This document shows positions 26,458 to 35,694 of a DNA stretch of 64,000 bases, in pieces. The stretch covers positions 41,692 through 105,691 of the forward strand of contig CALLKK010000003.1 in NCBI GenBank assembly GCA_938008435.1, given 5' to 3'. The first letter of the stretch is position 1. Each line of letters begins with the position of its first letter. Under the pieces are notes generated by a model. It saw only the letters and a program-made list of their open reading frames with translations. It was not told the DNA's origin and did not search any database. The stretch is from an uncultured Steroidobacter sp. Lineage in GTDB: Bacteria > Pseudomonadota > Gammaproteobacteria > Steroidobacterales > Steroidobacteraceae. The position numbers and the translations under genes are program-made.

Positions 26458-27738
26458 ATGAGCGCGCCATTGAATCCACAACCGCCAAGCAAGCGATCCT
26501 GGTTCGCCGTCATCGGACCGGGTCTGCTGTTGGCGGCGACCGGCGTCGGCAGCGGCGACCTCGCGACGGCCAGCATTGTCGGCAGCATGCTCGGCGTCGG
26601 CGTGCTCTGGGCAGTGCTCGTGGGCGCGTTTCTCAAATACGTCGTCACCGAAGGCCTTGCGCGTTGGCAGCTTGCGAGCGGCGAGACGCTGCTCGAAGGC
26701 GCGGTGCGCCGCTACGGACGCATCGTCGTTTGGCTGTTCCTGCCGTATCTCGTGCTCTGGTCGTTCTTCGTCGGCTCGGCGCAAATGGGCGCAAGCGGCG
26801 TGACGCTGCATGCGATGTTTCCGGTATTCGAGGATGCGCGCGACGGCAAGATCGCCTTCGGCATGCTCGCCGCGGTGAGCGGGCTCGTGCTCGTCTGGTT
26901 CGGCGGCTACCGGGTCTTTCAGATCGCCATGCGTATCTGCATCGGTCTGATGTTCGCGATGACGCTTGTCGCCGCGATCGTGCTGTGGCCGGGCACAACG
27001 GCCGTGCTGAAAGGCCTCTTGGTTCCCACGCTGCCGACGTTCGACCGCGAAGCCGTCGTCTGGACGGTCGCGCTGATCGGCGGCGTCGGCGGCACGCTGA
27101 CTGTTCTCTGCTACGGCTACTGGCTGCGCGAGGAAGGCACGACGGGCCCCGGCGAGCTCACGACGTGCCGACTCGATCTCGCGCTGAGCTATCTGATGGC
27201 GGCGGTGTTCGGCATCGCGATGATCATCGTCGGCGCGAACATCCAGGTCGAAGGCGAAGGCACGCAGCTGCTCGTGCGTCTCTCCGATCGGCTCGGTCAC
27301 GAGTTCGGCGAATGGGGCCGCGTGCTCTTTCTCGTCGGCACTTTCGGCACTGTGTTCAGTAGCTTGCTGGGCGTCTGGCAGGCCGTGCCGTACCTGTTCG
27401 CGGACTGCTGGCAGCTGTTGCGCCGCAATCCTCGCACCGAAGTGGTGCCGGAAGTGCGGCGACACACGGTCGACACACGCTCGCGGCCGTATCGGCTGTA
27501 CCTCGTGCTGCTCGCCACGGTGCCGATGCTCGGCTTGTTTACGAGCTTTCGCGAGATCCAGAAGCTCTACACCGTCATCGGTGCGCTCTTCTTCCCTCTG
27601 CTCGCGCTTGCCTTGCTCGTCGCCAACGGGCGCTGGATCGCGGCTGCCTATCGCAATCGTCCGGCGACGGTCGTCGCGCTCGTCGGCGTGCTCGCGCTGT
27701 TCGCATGGATTGCCATCGCGGGCATCCAGACGGCCTGA
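26458..27738 (+). CDS. Nramp-family transporter, divergent metal site
   Basis: A 426-residue protein with about 11 transmembrane helices. The first helix, GPGLLLAATGVGSGDLATASIVG, and the helix-6 region GGVGGTLTVLCYGYWLREEG align in position with the Nramp fold. They lack the DPGN and the (A/M)-MPH metal-binding motifs of canonical Mn/Fe transporters. Database names for such proteins are usually Nramp family divalent metal transporter; with these residues missing, the substrate is open. It is monocistronic, with the TonB receptor converging 30 bp downstream. Confidence 0.83.
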   Translation: MSAPLNPQPPSKRSWFAVIGPGLLLAATGVGSGDLATASIVGSMLGVGVLWAVLVGAFLKYVVTEGLARWQLASGETLLEGAVRRYGRIVVWLFLPYLVLWSFFVGSAQMGASGVTLHAMFPVFEDARDGKIAFGMLAAVSGLVLVWFGGYRVFQIAMRICIGLMFAMTLVAAIVLWPGTTAVLKGLLVPTLPTFDREAVVWTVALIGGVGGTLTVLCYGYWLREEGTTGPGELTTCRLDLALSYLMAAVFGIAMIIVGANIQVEGEGTQLLVRLSDRLGHEFGEWGRVLFLVGTFGTVFSSLLGVWQAVPYLFADCWQLLRRNPRTEVVPEVRRHTVDTRSRPYRLYLVLLATVPMLGLFTSFREIQKLYTVIGALFFPLLALALLVANGRWIAAAYRNRPATVVALVGVLALFAWIAIAGIQTA

Positions 27739-27768
27739 TGCTGCCGGCGCCTGCCGTGCCTTTCGGCT

Positions 27769-30273
27769 TCAAAAGCGATAGCTCAACCGGCCATAGACGA
27801 ATCGCCCCGACCGTCCGAACGGCGAGTAGTTCGAGAACGAGGTTGTGCCCGTGCCGTTCACGACCGGCGGATTCGGGTCCGGGTATTCGTCCGTCACATT
27901 GTCGGCGCCGAGCGCGATGCGCAGGCTCTGCGTGATGTCGCAGCGCGCTTCGATGTCGATGAGGGTTGCGGGCGAAAGCCACACGTCGTTGACCACCGTC
28001 GAGGTGAACGTAGCGCCGGTGTCGGGCGAGAGCACTTCGCCGTAGCGCGTCGCGCGCAATGTGGCGCCCCACCGCTCGTGCGACCAGTTCGCGTTCAGCG
28101 CGAACTTGTCCTTCGGCGTGCCCTTCTCGAAGGTCAACACGTTCACCCGCTCGAACAAGACCGGCGCCGGGTCGAGCTCGCTGAGCTCTCGGGTCGTCGG
28201 CGTGCGCGTGACGTCCGTCGAGTTGAAGTTGGCCGTGAACGTAAGATCGAGGCGACCCGCGTTGCCGAGCGAGAAGGGATAGCTCACGACCACATCGACG
28301 CCTTCGGTTTCCGTGTCCACGCCATTGATGAAGAAGCGGCCGCCGGCCACACCGATGAAGCCTTGCTCCTGCAGATACTCGCGCACGTTCGCCTGCAGAA
28401 GGTTTTCGGAGAGCACGATGCGATCGTCGATGTCGATGCGATACGCATCGATCGTGATATGCAGATCGCCGAAGCGCATCACGGCGCCGATCGAATAATT
28501 GCGCGACTCCTCGGCATCGAGCGGCCGCGCCCCGAGCGCTCGAGCTACCGGATCGGTTGCCGGGAACGTCGTGATGTCACGCGGAATTCCTTCGATGAAG
28601 TTCGTCGACGTCGTCGAGAAGAACTGCTGCTGCAGCGACGGCGCGCGGAAACCATTCTGCACCGAGCCGCGCAAAGCGAAGGAGTCCGTGAAGTCGTAGC
28701 GCAAGGCGAGCTTGCCGGAGAGATTCTCGCCGAAGTCGGAATAGTGCTCGCCGCGCAGCGCGATCGAGGCCAGCAGCTTCGGCGTGAGATTCGTCTCGAG
28801 GTCGATGAAGGCACCGATGGCCTCGCGGCTTTCGTTCACCACGTTCGACGGCCTGAATCCCGGGAACACCTGTGCGCCGGCCGGCGCCGGCGAGCCGTCA
28901 GGCAACACCTCTCCGCCGTAGCGATACGAGTCCGGCTCGCCCGCGGTGATCGAATACGTTTCGCGGCGTGCCTCCAAACCGAGCGCAACGTTGAGCGGCG
29001 CGCTGAGCCAGGACACCTGCACCGGCCGCACGGCGGACAAGTTCAAGACGAGCTGATCGTAGTCGAACCCGCCGGCATCGAACACGGTCTTGCTGCTCGG
29101 ACCGAGCGAGCGGTTCAACGTGTTCTCGATGGTGAATTCCATTTCGTTGTAGCCGTAGCTCAGCGAAGAATCCATATCCCACTCGCCGAGCCGCCAACGT
29201 ACTCCGTACGCGGCCGAATAATCGGTCACCGTCGGCGCGATGATCGGCAGATACCCTTCCGGATAGATTTCAATGGTGTTGCGCTCGTCGATGGCGCGCC
29301 GATAGAAGCCGGCCGAGCGCGCATCGCGCTTCTGGAAGCTCGCCCAGCCGTACATCGTCGCGCCGGCTTCGAAGTCGTACTGTGCATTTGCGAACAGCGT
29401 GATCTGCTCGAGCTCGGGCTCGCCGTACCAGGAATTGAAGCGATTGAACGTGAGCTCGCGCGGATCGAACTCGCCGTTCACGAGCGGGAATTGCTGGCGA
29501 TGATCCCAACCGCCGCGCTCCGTGTGCTCTTGATCCTTGTATTCGGCAGCGACCGTCAAGGAACCTGAGCTACCGAGCGCGAAGCCCTTCCATGCCGAGA
29601 CCGTCAGCGTCTCGCCATCCGAGACGTCGCGCGACAAACGCGGCGGCGCAGACCAGCCGGCGCCCGGCGGCGGCGTGCCAGTCAGCACCGTGTATTCGGA
29701 TTCGCGCCAGCCGTACTGCACGCTGATATCGCCGCCATCCGAATCCGTGCGCAGCCGCAGGTTGATCACCCCAGCGATGGCATCAGAGCCGTATTGCGCC
29801 GAGGCGCCGTCGCGCAAGACCTCGATGCGCTCGATGATGGCATTCGGAATGGCATTCAAATCCACCGCCGCCGAGCCGCGTCCGATCGTGCCGTTGATGT
29901 TCACGAGCGAGGCGGCGTGGCGACGCTTGCCGTTCACGAGCACGAGCGTCTGATCGGGCGCAAGTCCGCGCAACGTCGCCGGGCGAATCGTATCGGTACC
30001 GTCCGCAAGACCCGGCCGCGGGAAATTGAACGATGGCAGCGTGACCGACAGGGCTTGACTGACCTCGTTGACGCCGATCGTCGTCAACGACTCGCTCGCT
30101 ATCACGTCGACAGGCACGGCGGTTTCGAGTGCCGAGCGATTCGCCACTCGCGTTCCGGTCACGACGATGGCAGCGAGCCGGTCTTCCTCCTCATCCTCCT
30201 GGGCCGCAAGCGGTGCCACCCAGACGGACGAGACAACCGGAATGGCAGCGACGAGCAACGTTCTTTTCCGCAT
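27769..30273 (-). CDS. TonB-dependent outer-membrane receptor
   Basis: An 834-residue protein with signal peptide MRKRTLLVAAIPVVSSVWVAPLAAQ and a plug domain (about 45-170): VPVDVIASESLTTIGVNEVSQAL, LRGLAPDQTLVLVNGKRRHA and IERIEVLRDGASAQYGSDAIAGVINLRLR. A 22-strand barrel follows, ending in an aromatic FVYGRLSYRF. Plug features (VLVNGKRRHxxA, GSAAVDLNAIP) are those of the large receptor group found in polymer-degrading and Xanthomonad-like bacteria. The ligand is unknown. No regulator or dedicated transporter flanks it; the Nramp-like gene only converges. Confidence 0.93.
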   Translation of the reverse strand: MRKRTLLVAAIPVVSSVWVAPLAAQEDEEEDRLAAIVVTGTRVANRSALETAVPVDVIASESLTTIGVNEVSQALSVTLPSFNFPRPGLADGTDTIRPATLRGLAPDQTLVLVNGKRRHAASLVNINGTIGRGSAAVDLNAIPNAIIERIEVLRDGASAQYGSDAIAGVINLRLRTDSDGGDISVQYGWRESEYTVLTGTPPPGAGWSAPPRLSRDVSDGETLTVSAWKGFALGSSGSLTVAAEYKDQEHTERGGWDHRQQFPLVNGEFDPRELTFNRFNSWYGEPELEQITLFANAQYDFEAGATMYGWASFQKRDARSAGFYRRAIDERNTIEIYPEGYLPIIAPTVTDYSAAYGVRWRLGEWDMDSSLSYGYNEMEFTIENTLNRSLGPSSKTVFDAGGFDYDQLVLNLSAVRPVQVSWLSAPLNVALGLEARRETYSITAGEPDSYRYGGEVLPDGSPAPAGAQVFPGFRPSNVVNESREAIGAFIDLETNLTPKLLASIALRGEHYSDFGENLSGKLALRYDFTDSFALRGSVQNGFRAPSLQQQFFSTTSTNFIEGIPRDITTFPATDPVARALGARPLDAEESRNYSIGAVMRFGDLHITIDAYRIDIDDRIVLSENLLQANVREYLQEQGFIGVAGGRFFINGVDTETEGVDVVVSYPFSLGNAGRLDLTFTANFNSTDVTRTPTTRELSELDPAPVLFERVNVLTFEKGTPKDKFALNANWSHERWGATLRATRYGEVLSPDTGATFTSTVVNDVWLSPATLIDIEARCDITQSLRIALGADNVTDEYPDPNPPVVNGTGTTSFSNYSPFGRSGRFVYGRLSYRF

Positions 30274-30339
30274 GACACGCTCCCTGGCAGTTCCTACAAG
30301 CCGCGTTGCGCAGTGCGCTAGCGGGGAAATGCATGAGAC

Positions 30340-30589
30340 GCGCCGAGGTTCAAGGGATTACAGGACGGGCTGGCGAAGCAAGGCGGGACCACGCTGCGGG
30401 CGCATTCCGACCGTAGCCTGTAGCCCGTAGTCCGTAGCCCTCGCCTTGGGCTGGAGGCGGAAGGTCGCAAACTGGAGCAGGAAGCTGCGTGCACGCCATA
30501 TCGCCAACGGCAAGTGTGCACGCGCATTCTGGCCGCAACCTGTAGCCCGTAGTCCGTAGCCCTTCCAGCCCGCACCCAGGGGCCCGCTC
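30340..30589 (+). repeat. two composite heptamer repeats in tandem
   Basis: In the 316-bp gap between the TonB receptor start and the glutaredoxin-like gene end. The first array, 30413-30440, is GTAGCCT, GTAGCCC, GTAGTCC, GTAGCCC; the second, 30535-30562, is GCAACCT, GTAGCCC, GTAGTCC, GTAGCCC. Both are preceded by a GCGGGCGCATTCCGACC or GCGCATTCTGGCC segment, and CTGGAGGCGG and CTGGAGCAGGAAG lie between them. The remaining ~65 bp upstream of the receptor should contain its promoter. Confidence 0.8.
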
Positions 30590-30931
30590 CTAGCCGTGCC
30601 GCTCCGCCAACTGCGGGAATATCCCGTTCATATAAAAAGAAAAGGCGGGCAATGTCTGCGGGTCGATGCTCGCGCTCTTGGCGTAATGCGCAATGAGCGC
30701 ATCGGAATCGGACATATAGGTGTTCGGTGAGATCTCGACTGTCGGAAACATCGCGTTCTTGCCCGTGGCCTGCTCGAGCTTGCGCTTGATGTGCACAAAC
30801 GTTGCCGTATCGGGATCGCAGCGCACGATCTCAAAACGTTCGAGCAGTTTGGCTTCGGTCAGAAACAGCAGCAGCTTGAACGAGTAAGGACAGTCGGTGC
30901 GAAGATAGGCAACTGGGCGATGGGCAGGCAT
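30590..30931 (-). CDS. glutaredoxin / GST N-terminal domain-like protein
   Basis: A 113-residue thioredoxin-fold protein with the glutaredoxin active-site motif CPYS in YLRTDCPYSFKLLLFLTEA (about residues 9-27), a cis-proline region MFPTVEISPNTYMSDSDALI, and no C-terminal GST helical domain. It probably handles glutathione-linked disulfides. The ATG at 30931 follows GGATG; longer in-frame extensions are composed of repeat sequence. It is co-directional with the symporter gene upstream but separated by about 220 bp containing another repeat. Confidence 0.75.
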   Translation of the reverse strand: MPAHRPVAYLRTDCPYSFKLLLFLTEAKLLERFEIVRCDPDTATFVHIKRKLEQATGKNAMFPTVEISPNTYMSDSDALIAHYAKSASIDPQTLPAFSFYMNGIFPQLAERHG

Positions 30932-31059
30932 GGCACATCCGTTCTCGCGCGATGACGACAGAGGAAGACACGGGATGTAGGTGAAGTTCCCGGTAGCACC
31001 GCAGCGCTCGTAACAGCGACGCGGAGGACGCTGCGCATCAATGAGGCCCAACGGCAAGG

Positions 31060-31150
31060 AGGACGCGCGCACCGTGCGCCTCCCGCCGTAGCCCGTGGCC
31101 CGTAGTCTGTAGCCTGTAGCCCCAGATCCGCTCTGGCTCCAGCCTCCTGC
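31060..31150 (+). repeat. composite intergenic heptamer repeat
   Basis: Five heptamers at 31088-31122 (GTAGCCC, GTGGCCC, GTAGTCT, GTAGCCT, GTAGCCC), then CGCTCTGGCTCCAG, directly before the stop codon of the symporter gene on the minus strand. Confidence 0.8.
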
Positions 31151-32581
31151 CTACTTCTTCTCCCAGAACGTCGCATTCTTGATCCCGAGCTTCGCAGGAT
31201 CGAACACCGGTTCCTGGCCGGATTTCATTTGCTTCTCGTAATCGACGAGCGCGAGCAAGGCGGGTCGCTGGAGGATCAGGATCGCGATGATATTGAGCCA
31301 CGCCATGAGTCCCACGCCGATGTCGCCCAAGCCCCAGGCGAGCGTCGCGCTGTGCGTGGCGCCGTAGGTCACCGACACGATCACGCCGAGCTTGAGCGCA
31401 ACGAGCAGCCAGTGCGGCGCCGCATTGCGCGCGAGGTACTGCACGTTGGTATCGGCCATGTAGTAGTACGCGACGATCGTCGTGAAGGCGAAGAACGTGA
31501 GGGCAAGGGCAACGAAGGGCGCGCCGAAGCCGGGCATGACCGCTTCGATGGCTGCCTGCGTGAAGCGCGGTCCAGCTTCGATACCAGGCAAGTTCTCGAC
31601 GATGGCATGACCGTCCGGATGCATGATGTTGTACTTGCCGGTCGCGAGAATCATGAACGCCGTCGCCGAACAGACGAACAGCGTATCGACATAGATGGCA
31701 AAGGCCTGCACGTATCCTTGGCGCGCGGGATGCGACACCTCCGCGGCTGCGGCGGAGTGCGGACCGGTGCCTTGGCCGGCCTCGTTGGAATAGACGCCGC
31801 GCTTGACGCCCCACTCGACCGCCAGTCCCAGTACCGCGCCGAAGGCGGCATCCGCGCCGAACGCGCTCTTGATGATGAGCGCGAAGATCGTCGGTACGGC
31901 GTCGATGTTGATCAGCATGATCACGAGCGCGACCAGGATGTACGAGAGTGCCATGAACGGCACGACGATCTCGGCGAAACGCGCGATGCGTTTGACGCCG
32001 CCGATGATGATCGTGCCGAGCACGATCACGATGAGCGCGGCGCTCACTCGCGGATCGGTCCCGAAGGCACGCTGCACGCTCTCGGCAATGCCGTTCGCCT
32101 GAATGCCCGGCAACAGCAAGCCAGTCGCGAGCACGGTGGCGATCGCAAAGACGAGCGCATAGGCCTTCAGACCCATCGCTTTTTCGATGTAATACGCCGG
32201 TCCGCCGCGATACTTACCGTCCCTGTCCTTCTCCTTGTAGATCTGTGCGAGCGTGCATTCGACATACGACGTCGAAGCGCCGAGCAGCGCGCTCATCCAC
32301 ATCCAGAACACCGCGCCCGGTCCCCCGAACGAAATCGCCGTGGCGACACCGGCGATATTGCCGATGCCGATGCGTCCGGACAGCGACATGGCGAGCGCCT
32401 GGAACGAGGAGACGCCGGCGTCGGACTTCTGGCCGGTCCACGTCAAGCGGATCATCTCGCCGAGACTGCGGATCTGCAGAAAGCGCGTGCGGATCGAAAA
32501 GTAGAGCCCCGCCCCGAGACAGAGCACGATCAGCGCTTTGCTCCAGATGAGGCCGTTCAAGAAGTCGACGATCTCGTTCAC
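31151..32581 (-). CDS. AGCS-family sodium:amino acid (alanine/glycine) symporter
   Basis: A 476-residue, about 11-helix protein. Signature segments are LSGRIGIGNIAGVATAISFGGPGAVFWMWMSAL and GVKRGVYSNEAGQGTGPHSAAAAEVSHPARQG. It takes up alanine or glycine with Na+. A GTG start at 32581 is chosen: AGGAG lies 6 bases upstream and the N-terminus (VNEIVDFLNGLIW) fits the family; longer frames lack a helix-compatible beginning. Confidence 0.93.
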   Translation of the reverse strand: MNEIVDFLNGLIWSKALIVLCLGAGLYFSIRTRFLQIRSLGEMIRLTWTGQKSDAGVSSFQALAMSLSGRIGIGNIAGVATAISFGGPGAVFWMWMSALLGASTSYVECTLAQIYKEKDRDGKYRGGPAYYIEKAMGLKAYALVFAIATVLATGLLLPGIQANGIAESVQRAFGTDPRVSAALIVIVLGTIIIGGVKRIARFAEIVVPFMALSYILVALVIMLINIDAVPTIFALIIKSAFGADAAFGAVLGLAVEWGVKRGVYSNEAGQGTGPHSAAAAEVSHPARQGYVQAFAIYVDTLFVCSATAFMILATGKYNIMHPDGHAIVENLPGIEAGPRFTQAAIEAVMPGFGAPFVALALTFFAFTTIVAYYYMADTNVQYLARNAAPHWLLVALKLGVIVSVTYGATHSATLAWGLGDIGVGLMAWLNIIAILILQRPALLALVDYEKQMKSGQEPVFDPAKLGIKNATFWEKK

Positions 32582-32890
32582 GTGGGCTCCTAGCGAGTTG
32601 CTGCTGCCGGCGGAACAGGGGCCGCGATCGCACGAAGCGGCGACAAGGACATGGCAGCGAGGACTGAGCGCGTCGGCCGCATGGCAAGACCTGCGGCATG
32701 GCATGCGTTCTCGTTGCAGAGCATGTGATGGTGTGTACGCGCCCGCTCGGCTGCCGACCTGCCGCTAGTCTGCACGCACTGTGCGCAAGACGAAAGTGGC
32801 CCGCCCCCTGTAGACAGACCAACGCCTTTGCGGAACACTCGCGAGCCGTTGTGCCCGAGCGGCACATCCATGAGACAAGGGGGAGAGTAG
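32582..32890. promoter_or_regulatory. 309-bp divergent promoter region
   Basis: Lies between the divergent symporter and esterase genes and must hold both promoters. AGGGGGAGAG just before 32891 is the ribosome binding site of the esterase gene. Nothing else recognisable; no repeat of the heptamer family occurs here. Confidence 0.4.
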
Positions 32891-34927
32891 ATGAAGCTTC
32901 GTCGCGCTCGTCTCGCGCTGTTCTGGTGCGCCATCGCGTTCGCTACGGCGCCTGCCATCGCCAATCAGCTCGTGCTGACGCCTTTCAAGCCGGGCGGCAT
33001 CTATGCGCGCGGCGAAACCGCTGGCTGGACCGTGACGCCCGCCGAGCCGGCGGCCGCTGCCAAGACCTATCGCTATACGATCAAGAAGAACAACTTCGAC
33101 GTCATCAAGACCGGCAGTCTGGAGCTGACCGGCGGTCAGGCACGCATCGAAGTCGCGATCGATGAGCCTGCGATGTTGTATGTCGAGGTCGACGACGACG
33201 ATGCGACGACACCGCCGCAAGTCGTGGGCGCGGCGATCGCGCCGACCGAGCTCAAGCCCTCGCTGCCTGCTCCGAAAGATTTCGATCGCTTCTGGCAGCA
33301 GAAGATCAAGGCCCTGCGCGCCGTACCCGCCAATCCGGTGCTGACGCCGAAGCCGAGCGGCAATCCGGACGTCGAGTACTACACGATCCGCATGGATCAC
33401 ATCGGCGGCAAGCACATTCACGGCCAGCTCGCCAAACCCAAGCGCCCCGGCAAATTCCCCGCAATGGCGATCTTCCAGTGGGCGGGCGGCCCCTACCCGC
33501 TGCAACGCGAATGGGTGACCGAGCGTGCGGCAGAAGGCTGGCTTGCCATCAACATCGAGCCGCACGATGTGCTGCCCGACCAGCCCAAGGAGTATTACGA
33601 CGCGCTGCCGAGCGAGCTCAAGCAGTACCACACGATCGGCCGCACCGATCGTAACGAGAGCTACTTCTTGCAGATGTACCTCGCCGACATTCGCGCGGTC
33701 GACTATCTGGCGAGCCTGCCCGAGTGGGACGGCAAGACGCTGCTCGTCACCGGCATCAGCATGGGCGGACAGCAGAGCTTGTGCACGGCGGCGCTGCATC
33801 CGAAGGTCACGCACCTCATCGTGCACGTGCCGGCCGGTGCCGATACGCACGCGCCGCTCTACGGCCGTGCGCCCGGCTACCCGAACTGGCCGACCGACGA
33901 CCCGCGCGTGCTCGAAACCTCACGCTACTTCGACACCGTCAATTGTGCCCTGCGCATCAAGATCCCCTCGCTCGTGTCGATGGGCTTTCTCGATACGATC
34001 ACGCCGCCGCACGGCATCTTCATCGCATTCAATCAGATCCGCGGCTACAAGCAGGCGGTGCCGCTCGTCGACGCCGCGCACAATCATCAGTCGACGGCCG
34101 AACAGCAGGCGCCGTACACGAATCTAGCCAATGCCTGGATGCGCCAGCTCGTCGCAGGCGGCAATCCGGCCGAGCGCGCCGACAAACCGAGTCCGCGGTT
34201 CGATCGCAATTCGCAGATCGCACACGAGCAGCTGCTCGAGAAGAAGACCAAGGGTCGCATCGACGTGTACTTCCTCGGCGATTCCATCACGCGCCGCTGG
34301 GGCGCGACCGATCCGCAGTACCGACATCTGCTCGAGAACTGGAACCAGAATTTCTTCGGCTGGAACGCCGCCAACTTCGGCTGGGGCGCCGACAAGACGC
34401 AGAACATTCTCTGGCGCATCGAGAACGGCGAGCTCGACGGCGTGAATCCGAAGATCATCGTGCTGATGGCAGGCACGAACAACGTCGACAACGTGACGCC
34501 CGTCGATGACGACCGCAAGCGCATCGAGGAGATCACGCGCGGCATCAAAGCGATCATCGACGTCTGCCGCAAGAAAGCACCGCGCGCGACAATCGTCCTG
34601 ACCAGCATCACGCCGCGCAACGACAACATTGCGGTGATGCCGACGATCCGCGCGATCAATACCAATCTCGCCAAGCTCGCCGACGGCAAGCGAATCCGCT
34701 ATGTCGATCTCGCCAGCAAGCTGGCGGACGAGCACGGCCGGCTCTACGAAGGCATGACGGACCCGGATCGACTTCACCTGAGCGTGAAGGCGTATCAGAT
34801 CTGGGCGGATGAGCTGAAGCCGATCTTCACGGAAATTCTCGGACCGCGGGCGAGCACGGATCACGCGCCACCGCCGACCGGGGATCCAAGTGTCACGATG
34901 GGCGCCACCGCAGGCGGTAGGCTCTAG
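32891..34927 (+). CDS. exported two-domain esterase: AXE1-like + SGNH/GDSL hydrolase
   Basis: A 678-residue protein with a signal peptide (ends TAPAIANQ, about residue 25) and a beta-rich N-terminal part (26-125). An acetyl-xylan-esterase (AXE1) alpha/beta hydrolase follows (about 130-425), with nucleophile GISMGGQQS near residue 289 and a catalytic-loop His in VDAAHNHQS. A second catalytic domain of the SGNH type (about 455-650) has block I FLGDSITRRWG, block II/III GADKTQN and LMAGTNN, and block V DPDRLHLS. Both triads look intact, so the enzyme could remove acyl groups from polysaccharide at two sites. It is probably periplasmic or secreted. The C-terminal 25 residues are low complexity. 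Confidence 0.9.
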   Translation: MKLRRARLALFWCAIAFATAPAIANQLVLTPFKPGGIYARGETAGWTVTPAEPAAAAKTYRYTIKKNNFDVIKTGSLELTGGQARIEVAIDEPAMLYVEVDDDDATTPPQVVGAAIAPTELKPSLPAPKDFDRFWQQKIKALRAVPANPVLTPKPSGNPDVEYYTIRMDHIGGKHIHGQLAKPKRPGKFPAMAIFQWAGGPYPLQREWVTERAAEGWLAINIEPHDVLPDQPKEYYDALPSELKQYHTIGRTDRNESYFLQMYLADIRAVDYLASLPEWDGKTLLVTGISMGGQQSLCTAALHPKVTHLIVHVPAGADTHAPLYGRAPGYPNWPTDDPRVLETSRYFDTVNCALRIKIPSLVSMGFLDTITPPHGIFIAFNQIRGYKQAVPLVDAAHNHQSTAEQQAPYTNLANAWMRQLVAGGNPAERADKPSPRFDRNSQIAHEQLLEKKTKGRIDVYFLGDSITRRWGATDPQYRHLLENWNQNFFGWNAANFGWGADKTQNILWRIENGELDGVNPKIIVLMAGTNNVDNVTPVDDDRKRIEEITRGIKAIIDVCRKKAPRATIVLTSITPRNDNIAVMPTIRAINTNLAKLADGKRIRYVDLASKLADEHGRLYEGMTDPDRLHLSVKAYQIWADELKPIFTEILGPRASTDHAPPPTGDPSVTMGATAGGRL

Positions 34928-35120
34928 GCTGTAGAAAATGACGGACGCTTCGCGTCAGGGAGGACGCATACGCAACCGGGAGGACTTACGTGTCAGAGAG
35001 GCCGCTGTCGCATCAAGAAGGAGGAAGCCCCCACGTCGAAGAGGACGCGGCGTCGGACTGAGCCGAGCGCTTTGACCGCAGTCCTTTCCAGCCAGAACCC
35101 CGGGCCCAGCGCCCTTGGTA
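34928..35120 (+). repeat. composite repeat with palindrome/AGGGAGGA array
   Basis: After the esterase stop: AGGCTGTAG, then blocks GACGCTTCGCGTC, AGGGAGGA (34957), CGCATACGC, GGGAGGA (34978), ACGTGTCAG and so on at about 20-bp spacing, then CCTTTCCAGCCAG and CCCGGGCCCAGCGCCC. The outer order (GGCTGTAG...CCAG...CCCAGCG) matches other composite copies, with the ~20-bp array in place of the hairpin. Confidence 0.7.
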
Positions 35121-35152
35121 GTCACTAAGACTAAGACGAGGGTGAGCCAGCG

Positions 35153-35392
35153 TCAGGGATTCTTCGGGTCGGCTGGGCCTACTTCGACCCAGATGCCGTC
35201 GCGGCATTCGAGCAGCGCGGTGCCGCTGCGCACGACGGTGCCGCTCTTGAACGCTTCGCCGTTGAAATAGCACACCGCGCCACCGGGCACTTCGAGCCGC
35301 AAAGTCTGCGATTCTTCGAGCATCTCCTCGGCCACCGGCGAGGTCTTGAGCTCCGGATCGATCGCGCCGACATTGCGGATGCCGCTCTGCAT
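35153..35392 (-). CDS. small DUF1496-like protein
   Basis: A 79-residue soluble protein, MQSGIRNVGAIDPELKTSP..., with a core GGAVCYFNGEAFKSGTVVRSG followed by LLECRDGIWVEVG. The pattern of Cys-Tyr-Phe/Tyr-x-Gly and a second Cys matches DUF1496 proteins, whose function is unknown. The ATG at 35392 has AGGAG 8 bases upstream. An earlier in-frame ATG at 35452 would add a short hydrophobic stretch (MTYALIAVIS) and cannot be excluded. Confidence 0.7.
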   Translation of the reverse strand: MQSGIRNVGAIDPELKTSPVAEEMLEESQTLRLEVPGGAVCYFNGEAFKSGTVVRSGTALLECRDGIWVEVGPADPKNP

Positions 35393-35454
35393 AACCTCTG
35401 CTCCTTTCGTGGCCGACCCGGTCGAGATTACCGCGATCAATGCGTAAGTCATCG

Positions 35455-35640
35455 GCAAGTTCCGTAATGGGCTAAAGCTGGAGACCGAAGGCTGGAGGAA
35501 AAAGCTTTCGGCTCGCGATGAGCGCTTCCGGCACGAAATCTTCGGCAAGATGAGCGCTTCGTGCGCGTCCTTTCTGGCCAGTTCCCAGCTCCCAGAGCCC
35601 AGTGCCCTTCTACAGAGCCTACAGGGTCATCCGGAACTTC
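35455..35640 (+). repeat. composite intergenic heptamer repeat
   Basis: Order on the plus strand: GCTGGAGACCG...GGCTGGAGGA, AAAGCTTTCGGCTCGCGATGAGC (hairpin remnant, two pieces), CGTCCTTTCTGGCCAG, four heptamers CCAGTTC, CCAGCTC, CCAGAGC, CCAGTGC at 35578-35605, then CTTCTACAGAGCCTACAG. It contains all modules except a GTAGCCY array. Confidence 0.85.
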
Positions 35641-35694
35641 ATCGTCTCCGCCGCCCTTCGGTAGAAGTCCCCTCACTCTTGCGATGGATTCGCC

